Source: Mansonella perstans
Lineage: Eukaryota; Nematoda; Chromadorea; Rhabditida; Onchocercidae
Length of the DNA stretch: 64,000 nt
Reading direction: 5' to 3'
NCBI GenBank assembly: GCA_037074765.1
Contig: JBAMDO010000140.1
Coordinates: forward strand, 62,001 to 126,000
Every line of letters starts with the position of its first letter. Position 1 is the first letter of the stretch. The position numbers and the translations under genes were made by a program. The notes beneath the pieces are model-generated. The model ran no database searches and was not told the origin of the DNA. It saw only the letters and a program-made list of their open reading frames with translations. Positions 11,813-31,584 of the stretch are shown piece after piece.

Positions 11813-14800
11813 TTAAACACACTGTTCTGCCAATTCATAATATTTGTTGGCCAGCTTCCCTTGCATAGTCTGTGTTGCTGATAGAGCCGCCTTAGTGTAC
11901 AAATCGTAAGCTTTCGTTAAGTCTTGCAACAGACCATATCCACCTGGTAAGCAATAACTATGAGTCAGAGAACAACATTGGTGATGATAATTAACATCAA
12001 AATATACTTGGCAGTAGTATAGGAGGAGAGAGAGAGAGAGAGAAAAACGAAGCTTCAAGTTCAATATGTACAACTCTTGAATATAAGTTTTTGATTAAGA
12101 CCGTTACGCCAGAATATATGCAGTCCCTAAGCTTCTCAACGAGTATTATTTCCGTAATTACATCTAATGAAATCTAAGATTATAACAAAACTTTATATGA
12201 AAATATTTTGGCACAAAATATTCATCACTCAATATACAAAACATCTTTATTTTGTTAGATGTGAGTAAACATTTTTCCTCGTTTGTTTCTGGCATTTCGA
12301 TCCTTACAAAAATCTTTTACTTTTTATCTTATTTAATTTCCTGAATGAGATTCATTAGCAAAACTGCACTGCATTTGATGATAGAAGACATGCATTAGCA
12401 CTAGAATCATTATTATAAAGAAAGTCATAAGAATTTGCATACCTTCTCTATACATAACTGCCATTCGCTCCAATAACTCGTAACGAGGACGGACTCCTTC
12501 GTGAGGTGTTTCGTTTTCATTCGTTTCTGAACTTTGAAGAAAATTTAAAGCTTTCTCATACCAAGTAACAGCTTTTGGCCATGAGGGTTTTCTGAAAAAT
12601 TTTCGTGCAATATTTAAATACTTGATGACTTTTTCTTCCTCTTATCTAATATCAGAAATAACAAAAAAAGGGCAGAGAAAAAAGCATTTCCTGTTTTGGC
12701 ATGGATTAATCCAACTTTTACGGAATGAAAAAGAGTGAATGGAAAAATTTGGGCGAGAAAAATAAACTAATAACTAAATGAAATCAATATTTCAGTAGCA
12801 ACTTCATTGGTCCTAGAAAACGACCCGTTTCATATGCTTGTGCAACGAAAATGACGGCGGATTGATCACCCATATTTGCAGCACACTCCATAAATTCGAA
12901 ACCGGTCCCTTCTAAATCATCATTTTCCCAAACTTCTTCGCAACTTACATCTTTGAGCAGCTCGTGAGGCTGACCTAAATGGAACAATAAGATCTAATCT
13001 TTTTTTTTTGCATCCAGTCTTCCATTTAATAAAAATTTGATGAGTATCAAAAAGTACCAAAGGCCATTTTAGCCATAGTAATTATCGCTTCAAGAGCACC
13101 ACAGCAACGAGCAATGTTAAGATGATAAAAAGCTGCATTTTTGTCGTAATCAATATCATTTCCTAAAACTTTTTGAAATTCTTACTTTCATAATCAGATA
13201 TATGTATGAAAATTTCCTACGGTTTTTGATAGCTCTTCCGTCTTAACTCTTTTGTACTTTTCTTTTCAGCAATGAGTAGATGCTGGAAAGTATTAAAATA
13301 GTAAACACCTGTATTTTTTTTGCCTTCATTATTTTTCGTTGAAAAAAAGTTATCTTTTTTAGAAAAAGCAAGGGCCGATTTCCCAACAAATTGTCCCAAT
13401 TCATGATAACGCGCAAGATCCAAATGTATCTGAAACACTACGGTGAATATTATAACGGTATCCAATATTCTTTGAAAGGATTTCAGTTGGGACGGAGATG
13501 CTGGACGTTAATTTAATAAGATCTCAGTATATCAGCCTTTAAGCCAAACACTATAATCAATTTTACGGTAAAAAGTTGGTTTTCCTAAAATCTATATACT
13601 TTAGAAAATCCTAAAGACTGTTTTTTATTCAATAGGATTCAAAGAAGTATCCGTTGTAAATTTAAAAAAAAATTAGGAAAATACACGCGCAACAGAAAAT
13701 GATATCGAATTTACAAAATTACCTGGCCAAGAATGCAATTCACACCATGAATTTTTTGCGAAAATTCAGTAAATTGTTTGATTTGCGATTCCGACAACAA
13801 CCCCGCAGGCCGTGAAAACTTGCGTTTTTCCAACCAGTATGCTTCTCTTTCTGCTTCCTAAATAACATATTATCAACTTAACTTCAATTCAATTTGACAG
13901 AACTATTCTGCTCGACTTACTCGGGTCAATCTCGAACTGCTCGAACTTTCAAACTGAGAATCGCAATATATTCGTCCTTTCATCTGAAATTCCATTGTGC
14001 AGTTGTTCAGAAGTTCAAAGCATCAAGCATATTCTTACCCACCACGTGTTTTTCTTTATTTTTTCCAAACTGAACATTTAAAATCCCAATATCTCATGAA
14101 GTTAGACAAAAATGACCATGGTTCCATGGCAATCTTGCACCTCGCTATCAGGTGAATCGAATGAATTTGAGGAACATGGACTGCTGAATCGTGTTTTATC
14201 CATAGGGTTATCAGATTCCTGCACAATTTGCTCAAAACAATCGTTATAAAATCGCAGATCAGAATACTGCGCATCGGTGCTACGTTCATCAAAAAACGAA
14301 GGTGCTGGAAAAAATAAAACCTACAACCTTGTCATTATCAGAGTTTTGATTTTCAAAAATTATGGCAAAACATTACACATGTAATGATTTCCTATAATGC
14401 ATGATCTTTCATATTCCACCGGCCACGTAGGACCGCAAAACCTGAGTATCCGTCAGACATAGTTAGATATATACAAAAAAATTAATCTAGCATATTATGC
14501 CATTATCAAAAAACTGAAAAAGGTTTCGACTGTAACTGAAACAATTATGTATCTATGCAGCGTCCAAAAAAAGACGAAAATAAACATGGACCGTTGCTTC
14601 TTTGCGTTATTGTTCGTTACATCAATGTTCAGATGGTTGCTTATAAAAGCTAATTCCTAAACTGGATCTTCCACAAGAGAAGAGCTTCCTAATAACAGCT
14701 TAACATGAATGTATTTACCTGAAGAACGCCTTCCCGAGCTTTTCAATGATACTGTTTTACGCCGCAGCTCCTCCATAGCATTTCCACTTTCTTCAACAAG

Positions 14801-17740
14801 AGATAAACAAATGCTTGCTGGTCTATTCCTACTATTTCTAGTCAGTGAATTCCAATTCTAAAAAATTAAAGATCTCTATTAGTGGTCATCGAGATCATAC
14901 TACAATAAAAATGGATTAATTATAAATCCATGGAATTATTTAAGCGAAATATCAAGGACCTTTACATTCACAAGGCAAATTTTTCTGCAAATGACACAGT
15001 TGATTATCTCCCTCTTTATCAGCCTAATTTCCCGATTCTCATAAAAAGCCAGTTATTTACCCTTTCGGCATTACTACCCTCCCTAAGGGCATTTTTCTCG
15101 CTTTCAGAAAGATCGAACTCCGTCAACCGCATTGATCGACAAATGTCGTTGCACAAATGGGAATGGAAAAATAATGCCATCCCTTTTGTTCCAAGATTAC
15201 CATTACCATAACCTTTTCCAGTTGCCTGAATTTTCTTAATGATGCATTTAACAATACTTTCACTGACTTATAAAACAATGCATTTGGGAGCTGAAACGAA
15301 ATTAAAATTTTTGTAAATTAGATTACGGAAGACTTAAAATTTTTTCAATCTAGTAGTGATACTACCAATAGCAATCCTTCGGGGTATTTGAGATATAAGC
15401 TACAAGCCTAAACACTAAACACCACAAAATATCAACCCTACTAAATAGTAAGCTAAACACTCAAGTGAGTCAAAATAATTAAACTGAATAAATATATCAG
15501 TAAATTTTGCAACTTAACAAAATACAAGAGACATACGGTATGTATTTGTGGATCGGTGTACAAATCTCCCACTCCTTGTATATCAACAACAATCAACTGA
15601 TGCCCACTGCGTTCAAATGTAAAATGACTGAATGCCTAAAAATATAAGAATATACAAATTTAGCATTGCATCACCGTAACTTCGGTTGTTTAAGAAAAAA
15701 TTCCTGTAACCCAAAATAACTAGCATATCTGTGGTAACTAACCTGAGGTGTCTGACGACAAACATCTGATACAAAGCCAGAATTGGAGTTGTATTTAATG
15801 TATTCGCCTTCTATGAAACGTTCAAGATGATAAAATATATGTTCATCTTCATTGAGAAATTCCAAAATGCACACTTGAAAAATATCAATCTAAATAGTTT
15901 TTGTAAATTGTAGCACATAGAAGTTGTTCAGATTTTGGATAGGATTGAATGCTTACTTTTATTAAATCAACTGCAAACTGCTAATTATCTTTATTAAAAT
16001 AAACTGCTCAAAACAGAATAACCTTTTTGGGTGGATTATGACGATTAAATTCCTCAGCCCAAAGTTTGCTATCCATTTGCAACTTCACATCTTCAAACAA
16101 CACCTGCAAAGCAGGCGTCTGTCCTGCTATTTAAAATCTAAACATTTGTCAAAAAAAAACCTATTCAACCGTCCTCCATTTTCGCAAAAAAAAATTTTAT
16201 AAAATTTAATGTTCACAAATTATGCTGTTCAACCAAACTGATAACAAATGATAACTACAATATTCAACCAAACTGATAACTACAATAACTATGAAAAATC
16301 GCAGGATGATTAAAACGACGAATATCAAGTAAGCTGAGGTCTTTACACAGATCCTTCAATTTTTCATAATATTTCTTCCACCATCTTGTTCATTTTCCAT
16401 TCATCTATGAATTCGACATACGCAAAATCAAAACCAACGAACTTCTTTATCAACACTTCGTATATATTTTTTTGCAACATAGTTCTGTGCGTGGTCCCAA
16501 TCGTTATTTTTACCACACGATCCAAGTTTTTTCAAGCGATAACATTCGCGCATTGCACCTCGAGCAAAAGGCTTCAAGGAATATATATAAGTGAATTATT
16601 CGTCAAGCAGCAGTATCTAAGACAATACTATGGCAGTGTATAAAAAGCTCTGCGCCATTTATATTAAATTGTATTTAGCAAATATTACTGTTATTATAAA
16701 ACATTTTATGTAGAATGAGAACGAACTATTACAACACCTCCGGATGCAATTTCACTCGTACATCATCAACAGTCCAGCACTGCTGTATACAAGAATAACG
16801 GTGACGTTTGCAGTCTCTTACAGGTAATTTATCGAAATGGAATTTTACCCACGGATCATCCGGATGCTTCGCACACCTGATACAAACAAAAAGAAATTAA
16901 AAAGGAAACGTTACGAACTGCATCTGTAGAATATCACACCAATGTATATTTGTTGAGCATGACAAATGTAATAATTTATAAAAATCTCGATGACATGGAT
17001 ATAACCGTAAAAGCACAAAATACCACGTCGCCAGCTGTTGCCATCGATGTATTAATTCTCGATTTCCTTCGGATAAATGCAATGAAGAGTGGTCATATTC
17101 GAATTGCTGACAATTTCCATTATCCAAGAAATCCAGATGACCGGACTTCCATTTTATCGACTCCTAAAATTATGAGCATACCAGCAACATAATGACATCA
17201 ACATCCGTTAAGTGTTCCTTACATTTGCAGAAATGTCACACAGAGACTCGAGCAACTGCCATCCTGATGAATCGTCCAAATGTTCGTTTTCAACACTGTC
17301 ACCCTGCAACAATCAGATCAATCATTGAATAAGGGCAGATTTTAGTTTGAAAATAAAAATCCGATTCTTCATGGAACTACAAAGAACTATTTATTAGCAA
17401 AATAAATTAAAACTTCACTAAAGCCGACTTAATCAAAATTGCATTCAATCTTGACACGATCAACTACATAAATACATAAAAAAAAAAAAATCTCTTAATA
17501 TCAATTTCCAGTTATACTAAAGTTTTAGATGTTTTTGCAGATCTTGAGCTTTGTGTCTTAAGCTAAACCGTCAGCAAACAGAAACATAACACGGAAAATT
17601 AGAGAACAGAAAGCAAATCAACAACATTCTATCAATGCATTCAACATGCATATATATAAAATATTATCCTTGAAAATTCATAGTACCTGTAATGGTGAAG
17701 TACAGCCGATATATTTCCCGTGATTTTCAGACGAATCCAT
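11813..17740 (-). CDS. efk-1: Eukaryotic elongation factor 2 kinase (alpha-kinase)
   Basis: Phosphorylates eEF2 and so slows translation elongation; calmodulin-dependent in animals. Eighteen exons give 737 codons (human eEF2K is about 725). In coding order: 17740-17687, 17303-17223, 17163-17024, 16876-16738, 16571-16443, 16103-16023, 15889-15743, 15635-15537, 15225-15061, 14857-14719, 14304-14141, 13983-13921, 13857-13723, 13429-13309, 13162-13058, 12974-12803, 12591-12443, 11943-11813. Seen in order: a calmodulin-binding-like segment ending AKHPDDPWVKFHF; PFARGAMRECYRLKK; the ATP lysine in NYVAKKYI; YIKYNSNSGFV; catalytic VVDIQGVGDLYTDPQIHT; the Gly-rich loop YGNGNLG, where vertebrates have FGDGNLG; a Ser-rich linker (RRKTVSLKSSGRRSS); then Sel1-like helical repeats (ARYHELGQF, GDQSAVIFVAQAYE, GGYGLLQD) to the conserved tail LANKYYELAE. 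Start ATG 17740 is the first in a short 18-codon exon. Confidence 0.95.
12021..12044. repeat. (GA)n microsatellite in the last efk-1 intron
   Basis: A run of GA dinucleotides (GAGAGAGAGAGAGAGAGA) lies in the intron between the last two efk-1 exons. Confidence 0.8.
16228..16289. repeat. 35-bp tandem duplication in an efk-1 intron
   Basis: TTCAACCAAACTGATAAC occurs at 16228-16245 and again at 16263-16280, followed by the shared ACTACAATA. The period is 35 bp. It lies between the efk-1 exons at 16023-16103 and 16443-16571. Confidence 0.8.
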
Positions 17741-19158
17741 ACAAAATTACTCAATAAAATCAGCGATCTAACTTTCTTTCCATTTCTGCAACGCTTTGAA
17801 TGCTTACGGCTTACTACTTCGCCACTTATTTCAACAAATTCATATCAAGGTATCAATCCACAACTTCTTATCGACGTGTTCTGCACCTCTTTCACATGAA
17901 ACAACGAAAGTTACACAGTAGAATAAACTATAAATGGTGCTACAGACCGGAACACAAGTAACTGTCACACCAAATACAACTACAAATACTTTAAATGGCC
18001 CACGGATCAACCAGAATTTCCACCTAGAATACATCAGAGTGTCCATTGAGATCTTCGAGGAACAGAAGAGACCATATGTTTCAAGGTTATTCCACAAAAA
18101 TAACTGCCAAAACATATGTATGTCCGAAACGACATTAATTTTAGATGTCCTAAAAGTTTCTCGTGGAAAACCTGTTCCAAACCTATCCAGAAATACCATA
18201 ATCACCCAGCAAAAGCGTTCTTTATCGCCGGTTTACTGAAGTAAGACAATACTTGAAGTTGAGAAATTTGAAAAATTAGGAATACCACAAATGAAACGCA
18301 GAGTTACAGTATGCTAATTTCTTCGTATTATTCGTAACAAACAATCGAAATCGTTTATTAGTAATATTAACGAGATATATGAAAGTACACTGTAATCAAT
18401 CATTTAGTAATGCTTCTCTCATTATTCATCAGCACATCATTTCGTAAAAAAAACTTTTTTCCCTCTAAAAACCATATAGATAATCGAATCATTGAGCAAA
18501 CGAGATTTAACACAAAGTGGAAGAAGAGAATTGGTGAATAATTCTGAACAAGTTAATTATGTCAATACTATAAGTCTACACTTTTCAATGTTATCATGCA
18601 ATGTGATGATCGAAAAAGAAATATGAATCCCGTTTCTTATTGAACACTCAACAAAAGTTACTATCGATTGTACTGTTTTGCACATTACATAACATAGCGC
18701 TAAATTTAAAAACGGAATTCAAGCATTCTGCAGTGCTTTAAAAAATATGAAATGTTCAAATTATGAACAACAACGGAACGAATGGTCCTAATAAAATTCA
18801 ATGAATTCCGGGGAAAAAATTAAGTGCTCCTTAATATGTATGTACAATCGAAATCTTTTTAATGTTTTCATAACTATTAGACTCTTTAACTTCAACTTTT
18901 GAAGTATTTCAACGTCTTTCGAAATTGGTAAACGCTACCCAAACTTCACTTCCAATATCTGAAAAAGCCATTGCGATACAATGCAAAGTACATTCAAACA
19001 CTTCCAATAAATAATCTAATATTAGGAGATAAAAATAATTATGTTTAAACTACAAAAAAAACATAACGGAAAGTGAACAAGAGCGGGCTATTCTCGTGAC
19101 ATTATACATCTGTGTATAGATCAATAATTAGACCTTCGAAAATAAGCTGAGAAATGTA
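17741..19158. other. Spacer between the efk-1 start and the miro-1 stop
   Basis: 1.4 kb between two genes on the same strand, too long for the usual nematode operon spacing of about 100-400 bp. It holds a 101-codon plus-strand frame (17934-18239) facing an overlapping 121-codon minus-strand frame (17840-18205). Neither resembles a known protein, and neither has supporting splice sites. I expect the efk-1 promoter and the miro-1 3' UTR here. Confidence 0.4.
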
Positions 19159-23970
<4,812 letters not shown>

Positions 23971-24640
23971 TGTTACTGTGAGTATATCAGCTGACTCCGT
24001 CAGTTTTCACCGGTCATTCCTTAGTGCTCAAAGGTCAGCACAACAAATTGCACACGTAGAGTAATAAAGAACACAAAAAAGAGAAACAATAGATTACTGT
24101 CAAATTATTTCGTCAATTCAATGCCTACAGTTAGCGATAACTGTCACTTCGCCATTTGAATAATTGAAAAATTTACTGATACAAATGGCATGACCAGTGT
24201 AGATTCTGAGAGTGGATTCTGGCTTTCGCTCCGAAGAAACTACTGGAAGAGAAGGCAGGGAAAAAAGTGTTATGAAGACCTAGGTAACCCAACACTTCAG
24301 ATAACCCACGAATATTGAAAATAATGACAAATCCATAACACTATGAGCAGCACGTAAAACCAAAACACAATCACTGTAATTAATCCCACAAAGATCGGCC
24401 ATACTGCAACCACCAAATATATCCCGGCCTTTCCAAGACTAAATGCCGGGAACACAAGATCGGTAGCTGTCAATATATGATGTCGGCATTAAGATTGGTG
24501 TGAGTGTATTGGCGTGTGACAGAGACATCGATATATTGAGTCCTTGCGTGACCAAGCCATATTAAGTATTAAGCAAATGACCCGTTGAAAATCGTCGGAC
24601 ATTTCAGATCTTTCCTTTCCAACTTTTTTTTTGTTAAATA

Positions 24641-24728
24641 CTTCATTTTTCGCTGAATATTTCTGGATATTGAATGCTTCATTTTGCTGAACATTTCTGG
24701 ATATTGAATATTTCATTCTGAATATTTC
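24641..24728. repeat. Imperfect tandem repeat, period about 34-36 bp
   Basis: Two full units (24641-24676 and 24677-24710) share CTGGATATTGAAT and TTCATTTT, and a partial third unit follows. It lies about 0.7 kb upstream of miro-1. Confidence 0.7.
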
Positions 24729-26974
24729 ACATATTTTTTTGCTGAATTCGAGATGTCCGGGAAAACACGGGGAAACAGTGTGATACTTCGACAAATGAAG
24801 ATATTCTGGGAAACAGATACTTTTTCTCCTGTTTTGCTTACTGCTTAATAATATTTGTTTGTTTTTTATAGATCCATAAGATACTAGTACGATGCGGTTT
24901 TGAAGGTTTTCTGGATTCCTGGAGATTTTCCTTCATTATTTGAAATTCCCAAGCTTTTCATTCTGATATGGCCATTCTCAAATCATTTCCCTTCAAATAA
25001 TGCATTATTCTCCCTTGTATGTGGCTCAGTTTAACCCAGCAGGTTGAAAATGCTTTAGAATTGAAAAGTGAAGCAATAGCGAGTGTCGTAACTATCCAAT
25101 TTGCAATTAAAATTCAAGGATTAAAGTTTTATTATAAAAGACAGGATACAAATGATGAACAAATATAAATAAATAAAAAATTTTAAATAAATACGAAAAG
25201 CCACTAGTAAACAATATTATAAAGCACTTATGAGCTTGGAAGAAGATAAAAAAGAAAACAAATCATTTTTCAGCAATTTACTGCCAATCATACAACCATG
25301 CACTTACAGATTTTTCGGAACAATGACAAAATTTGATAAGAAATACATGAAATCGCTAAAATCTATTATCATTTAGATAATATAATACTCGGAGCCATCT
25401 CCTGAATGTCTCTTAAACTAGCCAAGTTCAGTTCAATGTCTAATTGTAATGTCCATCGTATTACCCGTATCATTCTGGAATGCTATGTTTTCCAAAATAA
25501 TCCGAAAAATCATTTTGTTTCTTTACAAATATAATACATGTATTATTGTTTCATGCATGAAATTAATGGATTTCCTGCAAATTTCAGTGAATTTTTCATG
25601 GAACCCAAAAAGGCTACGGACGAAGATCTATAAATATTAAAATACTGTCATGGCTCAATTTGGCAGTCTCGAAAAGGATAAACGAACAGTTCAGTGTTCA
25701 GAATGCTGCAACGTTTAAGCATACACTAAACAAGTATAATTTGCTGAAATACTAAGATGTATCAGGAATAAGTAGACAATTGCAAGATTTCGAATATATT
25801 TCTGAATATTTGATAAATCATGGGAATTAAGACAAAAAAGAGATGGAGAAAGAAATAATTGAACAAAGTGTCAAAAAAGGAGACTACTTGTATTTGAAAA
25901 CAAGCTGAACAGATTAAATGAGATCAATAGATGGTGATTTTTTTTTAAATTTGATCTCTCCAAAGAGATACAATCAATCAGCACTGCTCAGTATCTACAT
26001 GTTTGTTTTGAGTAGTAACTATTTCCCTCAAAAAATACAAAATTGAATTTGTTTCCTTCAAATACCACCTGCCTAGAAAACGGAAAAATTGGAGTGAATT
26101 GCTTCGGGAAAAGGATTATGTCATACTAATCACTATTTCTTGTAAATTAAACTTTCTTTGGCATGGGCTCAACCAGTGATAATGCGGAACTTAGGTAAAA
26201 CTAGGTGAAAGCAGTAATGTGAGCCTAGCAAGAGTAAATTTGTTGCTTTTGTGGTAACATCGTTTCGGGGCCAGTAGCGTAACATTGCCAGTTATCTTTG
26301 CCACCACTTATCAGTGTCACTAATTGATACAATACGACATGAATTGACTATTATATATACAAAACGTAAGATGGGAAACAGTAAGACTGACAATATTTGG
26401 TGTAGGTAACAGAAAATATTTCCAGTTCATTCAAAATTTTATCAATAACAGAGATTTCCGTATCCTCACTGAAGAAGACTAATCATTTCTCCGAATTGCA
26501 GTTATTCTGATTTTAACTCATATTGTTTTTTGAAATTAATTTGTAGTAAGGAAGCACTTGTGTATAATAAAATAACCGTCACATTTTTGCGCCAGCACCA
26601 CTTCTTCTTTGTTCAAACCTGTTGGATTTCGTTTTTGTATTTAAAAAATTCGCAGACAGAGGTGAATCAAATAAAGGAAAAATGAATTTCACATTAGAAG
26701 TTTGTGCATAACATTATGAAATATTTGTAATGATAAATTTGTGCCAGTTCTTTACGGTTAGAACGAATAAGTGGCACTACATTTTCAATTGAATAAAATG
26801 GATAAAGCAGTGAACAAGACATCATTTTATTTCAAGTTTGAGTTGCCACAACTTAAGTATTTTCACAAGTCAACTTCTTCCTTCTTCAGGATGCTCCGAA
26901 TTTTTGAAAGTTTTAAGCATCAAATTCGTAACAAAATATTTTCATCATATCAACAACTTTCATCCCTAGGCAGG

Positions 26975-26978
<4 letters not shown>

Positions 26979-27009
<31 letters not shown>
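26979..27009. repeat. (AT)n microsatellite
   Basis: About 15 AT dinucleotides in a row. Confidence 0.9.
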
Positions 27010-27011
<2 letters not shown>

Positions 27012-28557
27012 TTGTCTTCGGACAATATGCGAAAAGATAAAATTTACAAAACTAAAAATTTTTATCTTCATTCTTACACAGGAAAGTGTAGACAGACTGA
27101 CAGACCATTTCTATTAAATATGAATAGGAAGCACCGTTCTCTAGTAAAATTAGAAAAAGCGAGGTTAATACTATGAGTGCAGATGATTATGCACTACTTC
27201 GCAAATTCATAATTACCAAATGATTAAAAAGATTAGTAAAAGAAAAAATAAATAAAGCGAATAATGGACAAACAATCAATGGAAAATGGAACAGTTCTTT
27301 TTTTCTTCTCTTTTTTCCAGTTTTTTTTATTTCTACCATAAGCACAAAATATCATATGTTAAGATTAAAACGAACTAATTAACGATAGCAAGAAACAAAT
27401 AAATTTAGAAGGTGAAAAATTTAAATTTATGAATATCGAATGTTATATCATGACATACGGCTTCTAAGCTGCAAATTTTACATCTTTTATCACCTTTTTT
27501 GGCAGTTACAGACAAATTTGGGTTTTGCTTCTCGGATCTTTTATCCTTCATGTCTTTTCCTTGCAGTTTTATTAGACAATAATCAGGACAACTTTCATTG
27601 TTCGATCATCGCTTGATAGATTATCCAGGACCATTGCATGACACAGATGACGGAGTCTGAATTGCACAAGAAATCGAATTTCTTTTCGATAAATTTTTTT
27701 TTCGCAAAACTAGAAAAGCAAAGTTAAAAAAAATGAATGGTTCATTTGCTACATTAAATTTCGCCTCAACGCCAGTTAAAATGCCAAAATGGTCACCGTT
27801 CTTTTTCGTCGAAATTTTTTGATCTCAGCACTTTTCTCTACTCGTTTACTTTCTCCTTTTTAACATTGAGTTAGCGACAACTTTAACATTCAGTTAGCGA
27901 TTAATAAATAATTCCAACAAAGTGATTTTAAGGAACAATTTAAAACGCTACTCTTTTCCCGGTCACATAAACCCAGCATCTCTGCCAGATCATTAAACTC
28001 CTTTTCATTCAACTGTTCAGTGTTTCTCCCACTAAAATTCAAAACGACTAAAGTATATATGGCTCATATTTCGGCAAATTGATGTCACTGACTGATATTT
28101 GTTAAGAAAAGGAAAAACGGGGAAGAGAAAAAATAAAAAGACAGCGAAGGTGTTTTCATTACTTTTTTTTTCAAAATTTCAAATTTTTTCCAAATTTTTT
28201 TTTTTAGAACTTTGCACTTATTCTCAATTGCACAAATTACCATGTTATTTTTCTTTGCTTACCAGCCTGCTTCACATCGGGCTTCTATTTTCCGTCTCCC
28301 TTTCTCCTCCCTTCATTCTTTTCCTCTTTGGTTTTAAAAAAATTTCAGTTCATCTTTATAATTATTTGAAGTGTTCGTTAACAATTCGTTTAATATAAGT
28401 GTACTTCGAATTATTTTCCAGTGGACATGAATTAGGCATGAAAAAAGGGCAATTTACAAAGTCAACTATATTCTAACAAATGTAAGGTAGGATTGCAAGG
28501 GTGTAAAAAAAAAAACCTTTCTTAATATATAATGAAGCGTTGTGTGCTACCTGAGAT

Positions 28558-28719
<162 letters not shown>

Positions 28720-31557
28720 AATTGAAAATATTTAAACTGACCACTTCCAATTCTCTTATCTACACTTCCTTTTTAAACTGCAAGTAAACATTACTCTTTT
28801 CAATCGCTGCTTTTAAACCTTTAAATAGTTATGAAATCTCTAATAAAATGTTATTGCGAATTATCGATCAAATGAATGCATTTAGGTGTTATACCCAGTT
28901 TTCTGCAATCAGACCTACCTGCAAATTTGTTTTCTAACTGTCATTACTACCATTAATTATTGAATGTGATCTTAATGCCCACTGCAGCGTGTCACTTTTC
29001 GCATTTCGATCTAGCATTCGAGATCTTTTCTAACTGCTTTCTTCCTGATGGATTTACAACTTAGGCTATTGTAATTATCGTATTATTATGGTAGAGATGA
29101 CTTGATAAAGATTATTATTACCGTTCCTATGATTATTGTTGTAATTAATTGTTATTATTATACAATTAGCAACAATGCGCATAAAAGTCAACTGAGAAAA
29201 TCAATCAACCATCTAATTTTCTGAAAATTCGAAAATTGTAGTAATTTCCCTTCAAAATTCATGACAACTTTGAAATTCAAAAATTCGAAGTTTTGTTCAC
29301 ACTTCTTCATATTGAAGGATGAGTGAATTTTAATATTTAAACAAAAAAATGTTAGAATAAAAAGGCAATAATTCGACAAAAAAAGATGAAAATTCCCATC
29401 CAAGGAAGAATATGCATTATCCAGCAGAATAAGTGCTTGGAGTTATTCGCTAGAAGATATACTTTCTGCTGAGTATCTTTTAATTTTATTTTTGTTTTCA
29501 TTAGAAACAAAAGAAAATTCCTCGTAATCTATTTAAACTTTATCCGATTAAAATTTGTCCTCATGAAAAGTTTCTCTTCGGATCGGATATATTTGGAAAC
29601 ATTGTCGCTCGCCGATGAACTTCTTTCCTATACGAATCATACAATTCAAAGAAATGCAGAAGATCGTTTTGAGACAAGATATTGAGGATTTTGAAATAGT
29701 TTGAGAATTTTTAAACTAAAAATGGAAACGAAATCTCATTGATTCCATTGAGCAGAAAAAACAAATAAAAGTAAGCATTTGATTCCATGCATATAAAAAA
29801 GTTTCTTTAAAAAGAGAAAAAAGTGAAATCAAAATCGATATGTCGATGTAAAACGATTGACTGTTATTGAATGACGCTATAAATTAAGTGCAAAGCAAAG
29901 AAATCGGATCGATCGGTCGGACGGAACATTGGGATCACTGTTTGATTAATTTTCTATTTTCAATCGCTTGTAATCTTCTCATTTCATACTTTATCATAAT
30001 TTTTTTCCATTGATAAATCATTCAGTTTATTTGGGGTCTTTGGGTATATGTGTGCGTCCTTCTGTCTGTATGTCTGAGTGTTCAGTCTATGCGTCTGTGT
30101 GGATGTGTTTATATGGATTTGTTTGTTGGCTACAAACTGACAAGCAAAAGAAACTGTTTTTAAAAAAAATTTCAAGTTAGTTTATAGAGGAATTAGAAAA
30201 CAGAATAGTCTGCATTAGCATTATTATTTCTATTTTCTTCATACCACTAATATGGGGTATTCTTAATTTAAAAATAGAAACTTAACAGGATTTTCAAAAG
30301 TCCTTTACAATACAACAGATTTTTAAATCTGAACAGTTATGCTACGCTATTCAGTGCAAAGTGCAGCTACATGCGACATGCAGTAGCACTCAATCAGAGA
30401 TGCAATGTACTTCACAGAATCGTGGAAGATAATATTCCGATCCTTGTAACAGAAGCATGATCAATTCCTATCATGTAAATACAACCCATACTCAGAACTG
30501 TTTCCAGTCAGATGATACCCTTTCATTGTCATAACTATTCGTGATCAAGCAAAAGGAAGATACTGGTTGACATATGATACTGTAAATCTAAAACAGTAAC
30601 TGAAACAGTAACCAAACAGAAGCTTAAATTTTTAGCAATATAAAACTTGTCAATGGTACATTATAATTATTGACTTGACATTTTCAAACAACCCTTTTCC
30701 TTTACGTATAATTATTATACGGTGGATTAAATTTTGGGATCAATCGTCCGGAATTAATTTGCTGATTTTCGTTTTCATTTTTGTTCTGTTATTGTTGTCG
30801 TATACATAGCATTGTTTCAAATTTTTTATCGAATGAATTTTCACAGTGTTGAAATGACGAGCTGAGAGTTGAGCTTCCTGAACAATCATAAAGTTATGTA
30901 AAGATGATGTTTAACAACAAAAAAAAGGCATATATGGCTTCTCCAGCGCCAGCATTATTCATTCTTTGCGCAGTAAACAGCTGTTTTCCTGAATCGATCA
31001 TTCATTGGCTGATAATTTCTTTTTGGAAAATCTTTCCTAAACTTCAAATTTCAATTTTCTTTTCAGTCTCATTGGAGTTCATCTTTACGCCAATTTTCTC
31101 GAAATTTTGAATACATCTAGCCTTAACTACATGATATGTTTCTCTTATGTATACATCATGTGCCGATCTGATGTTTGATAAATGAACAGTGGTATTTTTT
31201 CTTTTATAACAAGTAACGAAATGTTTTGAAGAGAGCACTAATCACTTTAAAGATATTTGGGAAATCAAATATTTGTATTTGAAATCCAATTTGTTCGATA
31301 TTAAATAAAAATGTTGTTTTGATGAAACTAGTAATTTGCTCAGTTCAATCCGTAAACATTATATTGCTAAGCGGGGATAAAATTAGTGTAAGTAGTCTGA
31401 AGTACAGTTAATTTTTCATTTGGTCATTGAGATAATATCCATCTTCCATAACCGATCTACTGCTAATCAATTATTTGTCATTATACAGCGCTTCTTTAAC
31501 ACTCTTTCAAGAGCTTTATTTTTTTCAACAGCTGTGACAATTTTTCAGTTTCTGCTA

Positions 31558-31584
31558 TTTTTTTTTTTTTTTTTTTTTTTTTTT
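31558..31584. repeat. Poly(T) run
   Basis: About 27 T in a row in the gene-poor region. Confidence 0.9.

Noticed and set aside
17840..18239. Overlapping 121- and 101-codon frames on opposite strands
   Set aside because: No recognised domain, and opposite-strand overlap argues against both; left as spacer.
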